Below, piece after piece: positions 26,888 through 34,341 of a stretch of DNA of 64,000 nt. Position numbers and translations under genes: made by a program. The notes under the pieces are model-generated. The model saw only the letters and a program-made list of their open reading frames with translations. It ran no database searches and was not told the origin of the DNA. This DNA is from Paractinoplanes atraurantiacus (GTDB lineage: Bacteria > Actinomycetota > Actinomycetes > Mycobacteriales > Micromonosporaceae), in contig NZ_OBDY01000007.1 in NCBI RefSeq assembly GCF_900215205.1, forward strand, positions 62,001 to 126,000, given 5' to 3'. Numbering within the stretch: position 1 is the stretch's first letter; each line of letters begins with the position of its first letter.

Positions 26888-28071
26888 TGACCGACCCGAC
26901 CACCCCGGATCGCCGCCTACCCGACGACCCGCACGCCGTCCTGCCCACTTCCGATAAAACGGAATTGTCCGACATGGGGATCGGGAAGGCCGATTCGGAG
27001 TCGGCGGGCGCCGAGACGGCAGGATCCGCGCGCAGTGCCGGGCGGCTGGGTTCGGACGCAGATGCGGGTAGTGCCGGGCAGCCGGACGCGGGCGTGGCGG
27101 GCGCGGGCCGGGACGGTGCCGAGCAACTGGGTGCGAGCGTCGCCGGCGATGGCGGTGTGGCCGCGCGGTCGGGCGGGGGCGGGCCGGATGGCGTGGCGCC
27201 TAAGCGGGTCTATGCGCCCGACTTTCTGACTGAGCTGTTTCGAAATCCGCTTGATCCGGGGTATGCGGATGCGGCGGCTCGGAAGGCTCGTGACGGGGAG
27301 CCGACCGGGACCCGGAAGGCTGTGTCCAGCGGGGTTCTGGCGGTCACGCTGGTGGCGCTCGGGTTTCTGCTTGTCGTGGCCTATCAGCAGACGGTGGCCG
27401 ATGAGCCGGCCCGGACCACGGCTCGGGCCGAGCTCGTCGAGCAGGTGCAGAAGCGGCGGGACGAGACCGCGCGGCTTCAAGAGCGGGCCGAGGCGCTCGG
27501 TGACGAAGTCGCGGGGCTGCGGGAGCGGGAGCTGAGCAGCACCACCGTGCAGCGGCTGCGTGATCTCGAGGCGGCCACGGGGCTGGCGCAGGTCAGCGGG
27601 TCGGGGGCGCGGATCACCGTGGCCGACGGGCCTACGCCGATCAACCCGGTGACGGGGGAGCGGAACACCGTGGCCCGGGTCAAGGACAGTGATCTTCAGC
27701 TCGCCACCAATGCGCTCTGGTCGCTCGGGGCCGAGGCCATCGCCATCAACGGGCAGCGGCTGACCGCCACCTCCACCATCCGGCAGGCCGGTGAGGCGAT
27801 CCTCGTCGACTTCCGGCCGGTGACCAGCCCGTACGAGGTCGTCGCGATCGGGCCCGACGATCTCGCCGAGGATTTCCGTGACGGTTATGCCGGCAAGTTC
27901 TTCGAGCAGCTGGCGGCCAAGTACGGGATGTCCTTCCAAGCCAAGGATGTGGACGACGTGACGTTGCCGGCCGCGACCGAGCTCAAGCTCCGGGTCGCCG
28001 AGCCTTCCCTCCCACCCCTCACCCCGTCCGGCTCGCCGGACGTGAGCTCCTCGTCGGAAGGCGGGCGATGA
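26887..28071 (+). CDS. DUF881 membrane-anchored protein (first copy)
   Basis: 394 residues. ~150 low-complexity Gly/Ala/Asp residues, one membrane span (VSSGVLAVTLVALGFLLVVA, ~155-175), a coiled coil (EQVQKRRDETARLQERAEAL), then the extracytoplasmic DUF881 domain (SGSGARITVADGPTP, QLATNALWSLGAEAIAINGQ). DUF881 genes flank the small basic protein gene across Gram-positives, and the proteins are thought to act at the envelope or division site. The N-terminal extension is unusually long. ATGA overlap with the next gene. Confidence 0.88.
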   Translation: MTDPTTPDRRLPDDPHAVLPTSDKTELSDMGIGKADSESAGAETAGSARSAGRLGSDADAGSAGQPDAGVAGAGRDGAEQLGASVAGDGGVAARSGGGGPDGVAPKRVYAPDFLTELFRNPLDPGYADAAARKARDGEPTGTRKAVSSGVLAVTLVALGFLLVVAYQQTVADEPARTTARAELVEQVQKRRDETARLQERAEALGDEVAGLRERELSSTTVQRLRDLEAATGLAQVSGSGARITVADGPTPINPVTGERNTVARVKDSDLQLATNALWSLGAEAIAINGQRLTATSTIRQAGEAILVDFRPVTSPYEVVAIGPDDLAEDFRDGYAGKFFEQLAAKYGMSFQAKDVDDVTLPAATELKLRVAEPSLPPLTPSGSPDVSSSSEGGR

Positions 28072-28400
28072 TCGCCGTACTCGCTCTGGTCGCCGGTGTC
28101 GCCCTGGGCATCGTGTTCCACCCCACGGTTCCGGCCGCTTTGCAGCCGTACCTGCCGATCGCGGTGGTCGCCGCGCTCGACGCCGTCTTCGGCGGGGTGC
28201 GGGCGAAGCTCGACGGGATCTTCGACGACAAGCAGTTCGTGATCTCGTTCATCTCGAACGTGCTCGTGGCCGCGCTCATCGTCTATCTGGGCGACCAGCT
28301 CGGCGTGGGTGGTCAGCTCTCCACCGGCGTGGTGGTCGTCCTCGGCGTGCGGATCTTCGGGAACGTGGCCGCGATCCGCCGGCATCTGTTCAGTGCATGA
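28068..28400 (+). CDS. Small basic membrane protein (DUF1290/Sbp)
   Basis: 110 residues, three membrane helices: MIAVLALVAGVALGIVF, a middle segment with AVVAALDAVFGGVRAKLDG, FVISFISNVLVAALIVYLG and STGVVVVLGVRIFGNVAAIRR. The conserved DA-x-FGG-x-RA motif defines the family. ATG is embedded in the upstream stop region (ATGA). Always sandwiched between DUF881 genes in actinobacteria and firmicutes; role unknown but envelope-linked. Confidence 0.92.
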   Translation: MIAVLALVAGVALGIVFHPTVPAALQPYLPIAVVAALDAVFGGVRAKLDGIFDDKQFVISFISNVLVAALIVYLGDQLGVGGQLSTGVVVVLGVRIFGNVAAIRRHLFSA

Positions 28401-28442
28401 TGGGCGGCGGACGATGGACGCGACTTCAAGGGCGGTGACGGC

Positions 28443-29369
28443 GTGAGCGACGACGAGAAGCCGGACGAGCTGCCCACCGCGGGCCGTAAACCCGCGCACA
28501 CCGGTGACACCCCGGCCAACGGCGCGATCGAGATGGCCGCGGCGGACGAGGGGCCGACCGTGGAGACGGCTAGGCCGGCGCCGCCACCCGATCCCGAGGG
28601 CCCTACGCGTCCGCTGGATCGAGTGCCGGAGGAGTCGCCGTCACCCGATCCGGTGACAGGCGCTGAGAGCGGATCAGTGCTCCGCCGGAAGATGTCGGGC
28701 GCCGGAGCACTGATCGCCGTGTTGCTGGCCCTGTTCGGCTTCACGCTGGTCGTGCAGCTGCGCAGCAACAACGACGACGAGGGGCTGGCCACCGCGCGCC
28801 AGGAGGACCTGGTGCGGATCCTGTCGGACCTGGAGGCGCGCGACAGCCGTCTGCAGTCCGAGATCAGCGCCCTGGAGACCAGCCAGCGGCAGCTCACCTC
28901 GGGTGTGGCGGGCCGGCAGGCGGCGCTGGACGAGGCCGATCGGCGCACCGACGAGCTCGGTCTTCTCGCCGGCACGCTGCCGGGGCGGGGCACCGGTCTC
29001 GTCATCACCGTCGACAAGGTGAAGGCGTCGGCGATCCTCAACGCCGTGCAGGAGTTGCGGGGCGCCGGCGGTGAGGTGATGCAGATCGCGGGCTCCGGCG
29101 GCGGCACGGTGAGAATCGTCGCTTCCAGCTATTTCGTGGACGCCGAAGGCGGCGGGATCATCGCCGACGGGCAGCGTCTCACGGGCCCGTACGTCCTGAC
29201 CGTGATCGGTGTGCCGCAGACGATGCAAACCGCGCTGCAAATCCCCGGCGGGGTGGTCGCGTCGGTGAACAGCGGCGGCGGTAGCGTGACGTTGGAACAA
29301 CGCACCATGGTCGAGGTGACCGCGGTGCGCGACGCCACGACATTGCGATACGCGCGGCCGGCTTCATAG
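28443..29369 (+). CDS. DUF881 membrane-anchored protein (second copy)
   Basis: 308 residues, GTG start. ~75 disordered acidic/Pro residues, one membrane span (GAGALIAVLLALFGFTLVV), coiled coil (SDLEARDSRLQSEISALETS) and the DUF881 domain (LPGRGTGLVITVDKVK, AVQELRGAGGEVMQIAG, GPYVLTVIGVP). Same architecture as the first copy on the other side of the small basic protein gene, so the three probably form one membrane complex (inference). Confidence 0.88.
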   Translation: MSDDEKPDELPTAGRKPAHTGDTPANGAIEMAAADEGPTVETARPAPPPDPEGPTRPLDRVPEESPSPDPVTGAESGSVLRRKMSGAGALIAVLLALFGFTLVVQLRSNNDDEGLATARQEDLVRILSDLEARDSRLQSEISALETSQRQLTSGVAGRQAALDEADRRTDELGLLAGTLPGRGTGLVITVDKVKASAILNAVQELRGAGGEVMQIAGSGGGTVRIVASSYFVDAEGGGIIADGQRLTGPYVLTVIGVPQTMQTALQIPGGVVASVNSGGGSVTLEQRTMVEVTAVRDATTLRYARPAS

Positions 29370-29412
29370 CCGTCCGCGCTACTGACGAATATTCGTGCAC
29401 GGGAGAGATTGC

Positions 29413-29793
29413 GTGATTCCTGAGGACCTGCGGTACACGGCTGAACATGAGTGGGTGGCCGGAGACGGCAGCGGGCCCGTGCGTGTGGGCATCACCCACT
29501 TCGCGCAGGATGCGCTGGGCGACATCGTCTTCGTCGACCTGCCCGAGGAGGGCACGGAGCTCGCGGCCGGCGACTCGCTCGGCGAGATCGAGTCGACCAA
29601 GAGCGTGTCGGAGATCTACGCGCCCATCGCGGGCACCGTGGTCGCCAAGAACGCGTCTCTGACCGATGAGCCCGAGCTCATCAACGCCGAGCCGTACGCG
29701 GCCGGCTGGCTCGTCGAGATCGCGCCGTCCGACCCCAAGGATCTCGAGGGTCTGCTCGACGCGAGCGCTTATCAGGCGATCACCGAGAGCTGA
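29413..29793 (+). CDS. gcvH: Glycine cleavage system H protein
   Basis: 126 residues from GTG (IPEDLRYTAEHEW), RBS GGGAGAG. The lipoylated lysine is Lys63 in GEIESTKSVSEIYAP; the rest matches GcvH end to end. It shuttles the aminomethyl intermediate between GcvP, GcvT and the lipoamide dehydrogenase. gcvP is ~23 kb downstream in this window; gcvT is not present. Confidence 0.97.
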   Translation: MIPEDLRYTAEHEWVAGDGSGPVRVGITHFAQDALGDIVFVDLPEEGTELAAGDSLGEIESTKSVSEIYAPIAGTVVAKNASLTDEPELINAEPYAAGWLVEIAPSDPKDLEGLLDASAYQAITES

Positions 29794-29852
29794 GCCTCTT
29801 GTCTATGTAGTGAAGCTTTTCCGGCGCGCGAACGATACGTCCGCGCGTCCGG

Positions 29853-29882
29853 TTGCCCCATGATATTCGCCTTCACTAGGCT
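29853..29882 (+). promoter_or_regulatory. Predicted promoter for garA
   Basis: TTGCCC (29853-29858), 18-nt spacer, TAGGCT (29877-29882), about 120 nt before the garA ATG in the 209-nt gap after gcvH. Confidence 0.4.
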
Positions 29883-30002
29883 CGCGGGGCACAACAAATG
29901 TTATGCCTTTGAAACCGATAGTCGTGTGTCCGGGCCATATGGCCGCGGCGGGAGTGATCCCATGCCGCATGGCGGCGACCAACTGATCCGTGAGGTGGTC
30001 CG

Positions 30003-30455
30003 ATGACGCGCCCAGACGACGAGTTCCCCCCACTCGACGTCACGTCCACGCTCAACCTCGGTGCGCTCGACGAGCTGCTCGAGGCGCCGGAGAGCGACGT
30101 GGTGCCGAGCCGTATGTCCGGCTCGCTCCCGCCCGGAATGGCGCTGCTCGTGGTGCGCCGCGGCCCCAACGCGGGCGCGCGGTTCCTGCTCGATCACGAC
30201 GTGACGACCAGCGGCCGGCACCCTGACAGTGACATCTTCCTCGACGACGTGACGGTGTCCCGCCGGCATGCCGAGTTCCACCGCGACGGCGGCACCTTCA
30301 CGGTGCGCGACGTCGGCTCGCTCAACGGCACCTATGTCAACCGGGAGCGGGTCGAGGCGGCGACGCTGAGCAACGGCGACGAGGTGCAGATCGGCAAGTT
30401 CCGTCTGGTGTTCATCGCCGGCCCGCGGCCGGAGGGCGAGGGTAGCGGGGCGTGA
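30003..30455 (+). CDS. garA: FHA-domain regulator GarA/OdhI
   Basis: 150 residues. A short N-terminal tail carries the Thr-rich phosphorylation segment LDVTSTLNLGAL in place of the usual ETTS motif; the FHA domain spans ~48-140 with SGRHPDSDIFLDD, VSRRHAEFH and GSLNGTYVN. In mycobacteria and corynebacteria, PknB/PknG phosphorylates the tail; the unphosphorylated form inhibits 2-oxoglutarate dehydrogenase and controls glutamate metabolism. The neighbourhood (gcvH upstream, ftsR downstream with GTGA overlap) is the conserved one. Confidence 0.93.
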   Translation: MTRPDDEFPPLDVTSTLNLGALDELLEAPESDVVPSRMSGSLPPGMALLVVRRGPNAGARFLLDHDVTTSGRHPDSDIFLDDVTVSRRHAEFHRDGGTFTVRDVGSLNGTYVNRERVEAATLSNGDEVQIGKFRLVFIAGPRPEGEGSGA

Positions 30456-31192
30456 ACTCGTCGGGGGCGGCCGCGCGCGACCCGGGGACCTCGCGTCCCC
30501 AGGGTGGGCGCGAGCCTGCGCTGATGAGCATCGGGGAGGTGCTGGCCCATCTGCGCACCGAGTTCCCCGACACCACGATCTCGAAGTTGCGGTTCCTGGA
30601 GGCGGAGGGGCTGGTCGATCCTCAGCGCACCGCCTCCGGGTACCGCAAGTACTCGTGGAACGACGTCGCGCGGCTGCGGTTCGTGCTGACCGCGCAGCGC
30701 GATCAGTACCTTCCGCTGCGGGTGATCCGGGAGCAGCTCGACCGGATGGAGGCCGAGCCGGCGCCGCCGTCGCGGCCCAACCTGGTCGCGGTGGGCGCGG
30801 AGAAGGCGGCCGATCCGTCCGACACCCGGGTCCCCCGGGAGGATGTGATCGAACGCACGGGCGCCACGGCCGAGCTGCTCGACGAGCTCGAGCGGATGGG
30901 CCTGGTCACGGCGCGGCCGCCGGGATGGTACGACGGCGACGCCGTGGTCATCGTGGAGGCCGTGGTGGGGCTTCAGAAGTACGGCCTGGAGGTGCGCCAT
31001 CTGCGCGGGTTCCGGGCCGCCGCCGACCGCGAGGTCGGCTTGTTCACGCAGCTCCTGGCGCCCCTGGTGCGCCAGAGCGACCCGGCGGCACGTGCGCGCT
31101 CGCAGGAGACCGCGCGGGATCTGCAGGCGCTCTCGCAGCGTCTGCACGCCGCTCTGGTGCGCGCGGGGCTGCGGGGAGAACTGGGACGCTGA
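30452..31192 (+). CDS. ftsR: MerR-family regulator, FtsR type
   Basis: 246 residues, GTG overlapping the garA stop (GTGA). MerR-type HTH at ~25-95 (MSIGEVLAHLRTEFPDTTIS, LRFLEAEGL, TASGYRKYSWNDVARL), then a helical effector/dimer domain (VGLQKYGLEVRHLRGFRAAA). Position directly after garA matches Rv1828 and Corynebacterium FtsR, which activates ftsZ transcription. Symbol assigned by synteny and sequence pattern. Confidence 0.85.
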   Translation: MNSSGAAARDPGTSRPQGGREPALMSIGEVLAHLRTEFPDTTISKLRFLEAEGLVDPQRTASGYRKYSWNDVARLRFVLTAQRDQYLPLRVIREQLDRMEAEPAPPSRPNLVAVGAEKAADPSDTRVPREDVIERTGATAELLDELERMGLVTARPPGWYDGDAVVIVEAVVGLQKYGLEVRHLRGFRAAADREVGLFTQLLAPLVRQSDPAARARSQETARDLQALSQRLHAALVRAGLRGELGR

Positions 31193-31320
31193 CGCCGGTT
31201 CTTCAAACCGCGAGGTGGGTATGCCGCACTCGTGGGATCCGGACGGTGTGCGTGTACCGTGCAGGATAGGGGCGGCCGTTGCGGGGGCGGCGCAGAAACA
31301 AGACGACACGGAGGCGGGCG

Positions 31321-31785
31321 GTGCGCGAGCTGAGCGTGGTCGGAGTTCGGGTGGAGCTCCCCAGCAACCAGCCGATCGTCCTGCTGCGGGAGGTCGACGG
31401 CGATCGGTACCTGCCGATCTGGATCGGTGCCGTCGAGGCAACGGCGATCGCGTACGAGCAGCAGGGCGTCAAGCCCGCTCGCCCGCTGACCCACGATCTC
31501 CTGCGTGACATCCTGGCCGCCGTCGAGGCGCCGCTGACCGCGGTCGAGATCACCGAGCTCAAGGACAACGTCTTCTACGCCGATCTGCTGATCGGCGACG
31601 GGCTGCGGGTCTCGGCCCGGCCGAGCGACTCGATCGCGCTGGCGCTGCGGGTGGGCGCGCCGATCCGGTGCGCCGACGAGGTGCTGACCGAGGCCGGCAT
31701 CGTCATCCCGGACGAGCAGGAGGACGAGGTCGAGAAGTTCCGCGAGTTCCTCGACCAGGTCCGTCCCGAAGACTTCGCCGGCTGA
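31321..31785 (+). CDS. Bifunctional nuclease-family protein (DUF151)
   Basis: 154 residues, GTG after GGAGG. Family signatures: YLPIWIGAVEATAIA, RPLTHDLLRDIL, FYADLLI and the SARPSDSIALALR stretch. DUF151 proteins are reported as DNase/RNase in some bacteria and plants. Position matches Rv1829 between two merR genes. Cytoplasmic. Confidence 0.92.
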   Translation: MRELSVVGVRVELPSNQPIVLLREVDGDRYLPIWIGAVEATAIAYEQQGVKPARPLTHDLLRDILAAVEAPLTAVEITELKDNVFYADLLIGDGLRVSARPSDSIALALRVGAPIRCADEVLTEAGIVIPDEQEDEVEKFREFLDQVRPEDFAG

Positions 31786-31983
31786 GCAAGGCCGAGCAAG
31801 GCTAAGCAGGACCGGGCGAGGCCGAAGCGGGTGGAAAACGCACCCGAAGCGGTTGAAGATCGATACTTACCTCGCTCGGACGCGGCGTGTCGTGGCGTTA
31901 CCTACCTGTTTCCGCGTCGCCTGAGATATACGCTCGTGAAGTCCAGGTGAAGCGGCGGCACCGCGCAGCGGGGAGGTGGTCGC

Positions 31984-32538
31984 GTGCACGAGCAGCCTCT
32001 TGAACATCAAGAAGGGCCCCTCGTCGGCGAGGACGGCTCAGTGGGATATCGCGGGGTGACGGCGTGCCAGGCGGTCGGCATCAGCTACCGCCAGTTGGAC
32101 TACTGGGCGCGGACGACGCTGGTGGTCCCGAGCATCCGCGACGCGGAGGGCTCCGGCACACAACGGCTCTACTCGTTCCGTGACCTGGTGGTTCTCAAGG
32201 TCGTCAAGCGCCTGCTCGACGCGGGTGTCTCGCTGCAGAACATCCGCCGGGCGATCGAGACGCTGCGCTCGCGCGGTGTGGAGGACCTGGCCGGCATCAC
32301 GCTGATCTCCGACGGCACGACCGTGTACGAGTGCCGGTCGCCGGAGGAGGTCGTCGACCTGTTGCAGGGCGGTCAGGGCGTGTTCGGCATCGCGATCGGC
32401 GGTGCCTTCAAGGAGATTCAGGGCTCGCTGCTCAACCTGCCCGCGGAGCCGGCCGTGCCGCAGCCGGTCGGTCCCGCTCCGGAGCCGGCCGCCGGTGACG
32501 AGCTGGCCGCCCGCCGGGCCCGCCGCCGCGCCGGCTGA
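31984..32538 (+). CDS. MerR-family regulator (Rv1830-like)
   Basis: 184 residues, GTG after GGGGAGG. HTH ~20-95: YRGVTACQAVGISYRQLDYW, TQRLYSFRDLVVLKVV, LLDAGVSLQNIRRAI. It differs from the FtsR-like gene in its short Ala/Pro-rich C-terminus and matches the second merR of the conserved cluster. A 198-nt leader upstream contains two TTACCT motifs 41 nt apart that might be part of its operator. Confidence 0.88.
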   Translation: MHEQPLEHQEGPLVGEDGSVGYRGVTACQAVGISYRQLDYWARTTLVVPSIRDAEGSGTQRLYSFRDLVVLKVVKRLLDAGVSLQNIRRAIETLRSRGVEDLAGITLISDGTTVYECRSPEEVVDLLQGGQGVFGIAIGGAFKEIQGSLLNLPAEPAVPQPVGPAPEPAAGDELAARRARRRAG

Positions 32539-32540
32539 TC

Positions 32541-32555
32541 TTGCCACCTTGGCAA
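32541..32555. promoter_or_regulatory. Perfect dyad TTGCCA-CCT-TGGCAA
   Basis: 15-nt palindrome 2 nt after the merR stop and ~43 nt before the methyltransferase start. Too short for a strong terminator; better as an operator. Confidence 0.35.
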
Positions 32556-32597
32556 AGGATCTTGGCTGAAGGCGCGGGAACACCGCACGCTCGGACC

Positions 32598-33176
32598 ATG
32601 AGCATCGAAGCTGAATGGGACGCCCGGTACGCCGAGAGCGACCGGGTCTGGAGCGGCAACCCCAACGTGGTCGTCGTCCGCGAGGTCAGTGACCTGCCGC
32701 CGGGCCGCGCCCTCGATCTGGGCTGCGGCGAGGGCGGCGACGCCATCTGGCTGGCCCGGCGGGGCTGGCAGGTGACAGCGGTCGACGTTTCCGGCGTCGC
32801 TCTCGAACGGGCCGCCTCGCACGCGGGTGACCTGGTCATCGACTGGCAGCGCCGCGACCTCGCCCAGGATTTCCCGCCCGGCGAGTACGACCTGGTCAGC
32901 TGCCAGTTCCTCTACCACTGGGGCGAGTTCGACCGGGCCGGCGTGCTGCGCCGCGCGGCCGCCGCCGTGGCGCCGGGCGGCATCCTGCTGATCGAGGGCC
33001 ACATGGACGACCCCACGCACCGGCACACCGACCTGGTCCTGGAGACGCCGGCCGAGATCATCGCGCTGCTCGGGCTGGGCGACGGCTGGGAGACGCTGGT
33101 GTCCGAGGAGCATCCCCGCGAGCACAACGGCATGATCCGCACCGACAGCACGGTCAAACTCCGCCGCAGCGCTTGA
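32598..33176 (+). CDS. Class I SAM-dependent methyltransferase
   Basis: 192 residues. Motif I ALDLGCGEGGDAIWLA, motif II VTAVDVSGVALERA, motif IV DLVSCQFLYHW, motif post-IV GGILLIEGHM. Short single-domain Rossmann fold, similar to tellurite-resistance/thiopurine-type small-molecule methyltransferases. Substrate unknown. Monocistronic position between merR and the transglutaminase-like gene. Confidence 0.85.
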   Translation: MSIEAEWDARYAESDRVWSGNPNVVVVREVSDLPPGRALDLGCGEGGDAIWLARRGWQVTAVDVSGVALERAASHAGDLVIDWQRRDLAQDFPPGEYDLVSCQFLYHWGEFDRAGVLRRAAAAVAPGGILLIEGHMDDPTHRHTDLVLETPAEIIALLGLGDGWETLVSEEHPREHNGMIRTDSTVKLRRSA

Positions 33177-33209
33177 CCCTCACACCGTGTCAGGCGCTTC
33201 GATGGGCGC

Positions 33210-33899
33210 ATGACCGACAGAGAGACCGTCGCCGAGATCACGCGCTTTCTTCAGGAGCACTACATCCACGAGGCGTGGGCCGACCAGTACGGAGTGGACG
33301 TCGGCCCCGACCCGGACTCGCTGCACGTGCGGCGTCCCGGCGACCTGCTGGCCCTGGCGAAACCGGGGGAGAAGGTGGCGACCATGTGCCAGGGGTACTC
33401 GGAGATGCTGGCCTCGCTGCTGCGCGAGCGGGGCATCGAGGCCCAGGCGCGGTGCGGCTTCGCCACGTACTTCCAGAAGGGCTGGTACGAGGACCACTGG
33501 ATCGTCGAGTACGGGGACGGGAAGTGGGCCGACGCGCAGATCGACGACCTTCAGCGGGGCGTTCTCGGCATCGACTTCGACACGCTCGATCTGCCGCCGG
33601 GCGCCTTCGTGACCGGGCCGGAGGCCTGGCAACTGGTGCGGGCGGGGAAGGCCGACCCGGACACGTTCGGCCACGACGAGGAGTTCAAGGGCGACTGGTT
33701 CGTGGCCGGGGACGTCCTCAAGGACCTCGTGGCCCGGCAGGGGGTCGCGACCCTGCCGTGGGACGCGTGGGATCCGATGCCGGGTCCGGGGGAGGAGATC
33801 GACGTCGACCTGTTCGACGGTCTTGCGGCGGGGACGCGCGTGGCCTCCGTACCGGCGAAGGTCTTGAACAAGCGTCGTGGCCGTTTCGAGGATCTGTAG
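33210..33899 (+). CDS. Transglutaminase-like cysteine protein
   Basis: 229 residues. A Cys-His-Asp triad is visible in order: MCQGYSEMLASLLRERG (Cys), YEDHWIVEY (His) and KWADAQID (Asp), the hallmark of the transglutaminase/protease superfamily. No signal peptide, so cytoplasmic. Function may be peptide hydrolysis or amide exchange; substrate unknown. Confidence 0.75.
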   Translation: MTDRETVAEITRFLQEHYIHEAWADQYGVDVGPDPDSLHVRRPGDLLALAKPGEKVATMCQGYSEMLASLLRERGIEAQARCGFATYFQKGWYEDHWIVEYGDGKWADAQIDDLQRGVLGIDFDTLDLPPGAFVTGPEAWQLVRAGKADPDTFGHDEEFKGDWFVAGDVLKDLVARQGVATLPWDAWDPMPGPGEEIDVDLFDGLAAGTRVASVPAKVLNKRRGRFEDL

Positions 33900-33912
33900 C
33901 GGGTCCGCCGCG

Positions 33913-33918
33913 TACCGT
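33913..33918 (+). promoter_or_regulatory. -10-like TACCGT, leaderless start
   Basis: TACCGT 6 nt before the ATG at 33925, 14 nt after the preceding stop; no Shine-Dalgarno sequence. Confidence 0.4.
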
Positions 33919-33924
33919 CAGGTC

Positions 33925-34134
33925 ATGATCCCGCAGCACTATCCCCTCTACCTCCGGGAGACCGGGGACACGCCCGCCAACGACAAGATCTGGCTGGTCG
34001 TGGGCTGGCTGCCGGACAAGGTGTCGAACCTTCCCCGGCAGCCGGTGGCCCTGCTCTGCGACGCCGACGTGGAGGAGCCGCGGGTGCTGGAGCTGACCGG
34101 AACCTTCCGGGTGATCGGGACGAACCGCCACTGA
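33925..34134 (+). CDS. Small conserved-looking protein, unknown function
   Basis: 69 residues: MIPQHYPLYLRETGDTPAND, then IWLVVGWLPD and VALLCDADVEEPRVLELTG. No membrane span or known motif; high GC at third positions supports coding. Chosen ATG has a -10-like hexamer 6 nt upstream. It lies just before the promoter of the peptide/HExxH-like operon but is probably separate from it. Confidence 0.6.
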   Translation: MIPQHYPLYLRETGDTPANDKIWLVVGWLPDKVSNLPRQPVALLCDADVEEPRVLELTGTFRVIGTNRH

Positions 34135-34154
34135 GAGACGCACGTAATGTGCCC

Positions 34155-34183
34155 GTGACATGACCTCCAGTGTCTTCTATGCT
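34155..34183 (+). promoter_or_regulatory. Sigma-70-type promoter of the peptide/HExxH-like/TPR operon
   Basis: GTGACA (34155-34160), 17-nt spacer, TATGCT (34178-34183). Predicted transcript starts ~34190, leaving a ~35-nt leader with GGGGGAGG before the peptide GTG. One of the best consensus promoters in the window. Confidence 0.6.
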
Positions 34184-34224
34184 TCCTCTTGGCTTGGCAT
34201 TCACTGCCGCTAGGGGGAGGCGTC

Positions 34225-34332
34225 GTGCAGCAGACACCCTTGGATGAGATCCGCCGGACGCCGATCGACCGCATCGACCATAAGCAGGCCGCCTCGGTGG
34301 TGCGCCGCATTCTTCGCCGCTCGGTGTTCTGA
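34225..34332 (+). CDS. 35-residue peptide, possible FxSxx-type leader/precursor
   Basis: GTG preceded by GGGGGAGG at optimal spacing; ends TGA 9 nt before the next gene. The peptide starts MQQTPLDEIRRTPID and ends VVRRILRRSVF. The pattern Pro-Leu-Asp-x-Ile ... Ile-Asp-x-Ile-Asp ... Val-Val-Arg-Arg-Ile-Leu resembles the leader part of FxSxx-COOH precursors (LDxLxxxD..VLxxALRRLL). The typical acidic spacer and F-x-S-x-x C-terminus are missing; it ends Arg-Arg-Ser-Val-Phe. Either a divergent or truncated RiPP precursor, or a stand-alone regulatory peptide. Not captured by standard length cut-offs. Confidence 0.6.
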   Translation: MQQTPLDEIRRTPIDRIDHKQAASVVRRILRRSVF

Positions 34333-34341
34333 CCCTCCGGC

